From Acidimicrobiaceae bacterium (lineage in GTDB: Bacteria; Actinomycetota; Acidimicrobiia; Acidimicrobiales; UBA8190), in NCBI GenBank assembly GCA_003151955.1, contig PLZB01000044.1, forward strand, positions 1 to 39,220: 39,220 nucleotides of DNA. The letters run 5' to 3'. Positions 38,356 to 39,220 of the stretch are shown in pieces. Under the pieces are notes generated by a model. It was not told where the DNA came from and made no database searches. It saw nothing but the letters and a program-made list of their open reading frames with translations. Numbering within the stretch: position 1 is the first letter of the stretch; every line of letters begins with the position of its first letter. The position numbers and the translations under genes are program-made.

Positions 38356-39220
38356 GTGGACTTCTCCTACACCGCCGAGGACGACGCCTTCCGGGCCGAG
38401 CTCCGGACCTGGCTCGACGCCCACCTCCCCGACTTCCTCGAGTCCGGCGAGATCGGCGACGAGACCGACGCCGACCGCCGGACCATGCTCCGCCGCCAGG
38501 CCTGGCAGCGACGACTCCACGAGGGCCGGTGGGCGGCCATCAACTGGCCCGTCGCCTGGGGGGGCCGCGAGGCCACCATCATGCAGAACGTGATCTACTC
38601 CGAGGAGATGGCCAAGGCCCGGACCCCGGGGATCTACAACACCAACGGGATCTGGCAGATCGGCCCCATGATCCTCCGCTGGGGCACCGAGGAGCAGCAG
38701 CAACGCTGGCTCCCCGGGATCCTCGACGCCACCGACCACTGGTGTCAGGGCTTCACCGAGCCGGGGGCCGGGTCCGACCTGGCCAACCTCCGAACACTGG
38801 CAGTGGCCGATGGATCCGATTATGTGGTCACCGGCGGGAAGATCTGGATCTCCACCGCCCACCTGGCCCGATGGGGCCTCTTCCTCGTCCGGACCGACCC
38901 CACCGCCATCGAGCGGGGGGCCAAGCACGAGGGGATCACCGCCCTCATCGTGGACATGGAGACCCCGGGCATCGAGGTCCGGGTCATCCGGGACCTCACC
39001 GGGGGGGGGCTCTTCTGCGAGGTCCTCTTCGACGGCGCCCGGATCCCCCGGACCGACCGCCTCGGGGCCGAGAACGAGGGCTGGAACGTCGCCATGGGGA
39101 CCCTGGCCAGCGAGCGGGTCGGGACCGCCGGCCTCTCCGTCTCGATGGCCATCGAGCTCGACAACCTGATCGAGACGGCCCGCCGGGTCAACCCCCATGC
39201 CCTGGAAGATCCCGGTATCC
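38356..39220 (+). CDS. Acyl-CoA dehydrogenase, N-terminal part (runs off window)
   Basis: At least 288 codons from GTG 38356, 4 bases after the hydroxyacid dehydrogenase stop, so it is in the same operon. WPVAWGGREAT, CQGFTEPGAGSDLANL, VVTGGKIWISTAHLARWG, and LASERVGTAG are the family segments. The C-terminal helical domain with the FAD-contact and catalytic residues lies outside the window. The substrate is unknown. Placing an acyl-CoA dehydrogenase after a kinase/hydroxyacid dehydrogenase operon again ties the shared operator to beta-oxidation. Confidence 0.87.
   Translation, partial: MDFSYTAEDDAFRAELRTWLDAHLPDFLESGEIGDETDADRRTMLRRQAWQRRLHEGRWAAINWPVAWGGREATIMQNVIYSEEMAKARTPGIYNTNGIWQIGPMILRWGTEEQQQRWLPGILDATDHWCQGFTEPGAGSDLANLRTLAVADGSDYVVTGGKIWISTAHLARWGLFLVRTDPTAIERGAKHEGITALIVDMETPGIEVRVIRDLTGGGLFCEVLFDGARIPRTDRLGAENEGWNVAMGTLASERVGTAGLSVSMAIELDNLIETARRVNPHALEDPGI

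Overview
The window is very GC-rich and heavily biased to G/C at third codon positions. Its gene content (many acyl-CoA dehydrogenases, acyl-CoA ligases and crotonases, a fused CoA-transferase, a branched-chain-type ABC importer, TetR and VirS-like AraC regulators, many GTG starts) fits a lipid- or terpenoid-degrading actinobacterium. Acidimicrobiia is my guess for the class; no rRNA or tRNA is present to test it. No CRISPR array, insertion sequence or intact prophage was seen.

Layout: (1) 1-2167, minus strand: the N-terminal part of a large secreted L-type-lectin-like protein with Ig-like repeats that runs off the left edge. (2) 2323-8105, minus strand: an operon for a HAAT-family ABC importer (lipoprotein, fused LivH-LivM permease, LivG, LivF) followed by an SDR dehydrogenase. 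A class II aldolase (8288-8938) diverges from it. (3) 8952-10361: a PQQ-type beta-propeller lipoprotein. (4) 10469-15911, minus strand: acyl-CoA ligase, acyl-CoA dehydrogenase, enoyl-CoA hydratase and fused CoA-transferase, with a second acyl-CoA ligase (15955-17532) diverging. (5) 17551-18806: a toxin-antitoxin operon of lower GC, with a near-consensus promoter, a frameshifted RelE/HigB-like toxin, an XRE antitoxin and a third small gene. (6) 18936-22958: an AAA ATPase, a YbjN protein and a large protein whose N-terminus resembles cargo of extracellular contractile injection systems. (7) 23058-30435: a divergent acyl-CoA dehydrogenase pair; the plus arm continues with a crotonase, a CaiB-type CoA-transferase, an SDR, a zinc alcohol dehydrogenase and a TetR regulator. 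(8) 30493-34642: a frameshifted MFS transporter and a lipase lipoprotein, with a divergent AraC regulator. (9) 34653-37315, minus strand: FGGY kinase, AhpD-like protein and a broken diguanylate cyclase. (10) 37359-39220, plus strand: a 2-hydroxyacid dehydrogenase and the start of another acyl-CoA dehydrogenase.

The most interesting observation is regulatory. The four divergent promoter regions that drive catabolic genes (8177-8194, 15903-15920, 24243-24260, 37299-37316) all carry the same palindrome, YCTGAC-N6-GTCAKG. This would place the importer, aldolase, both acyl-CoA ligase operons, the acyl-CoA dehydrogenase pair, the kinase and the hydroxyacid dehydrogenase under one regulator. The TetR gene that ends the operon starting at 24273 is the best local candidate. 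Read together, the window looks like one locally co-regulated catabolic locus for import, CoA activation and beta-oxidation of an unidentified substrate. It is interrupted in the middle by a horizontally acquired toxin-antitoxin and effector-like segment. Three genes show frame breaks (toxin, MFS transporter, GGDEF protein).
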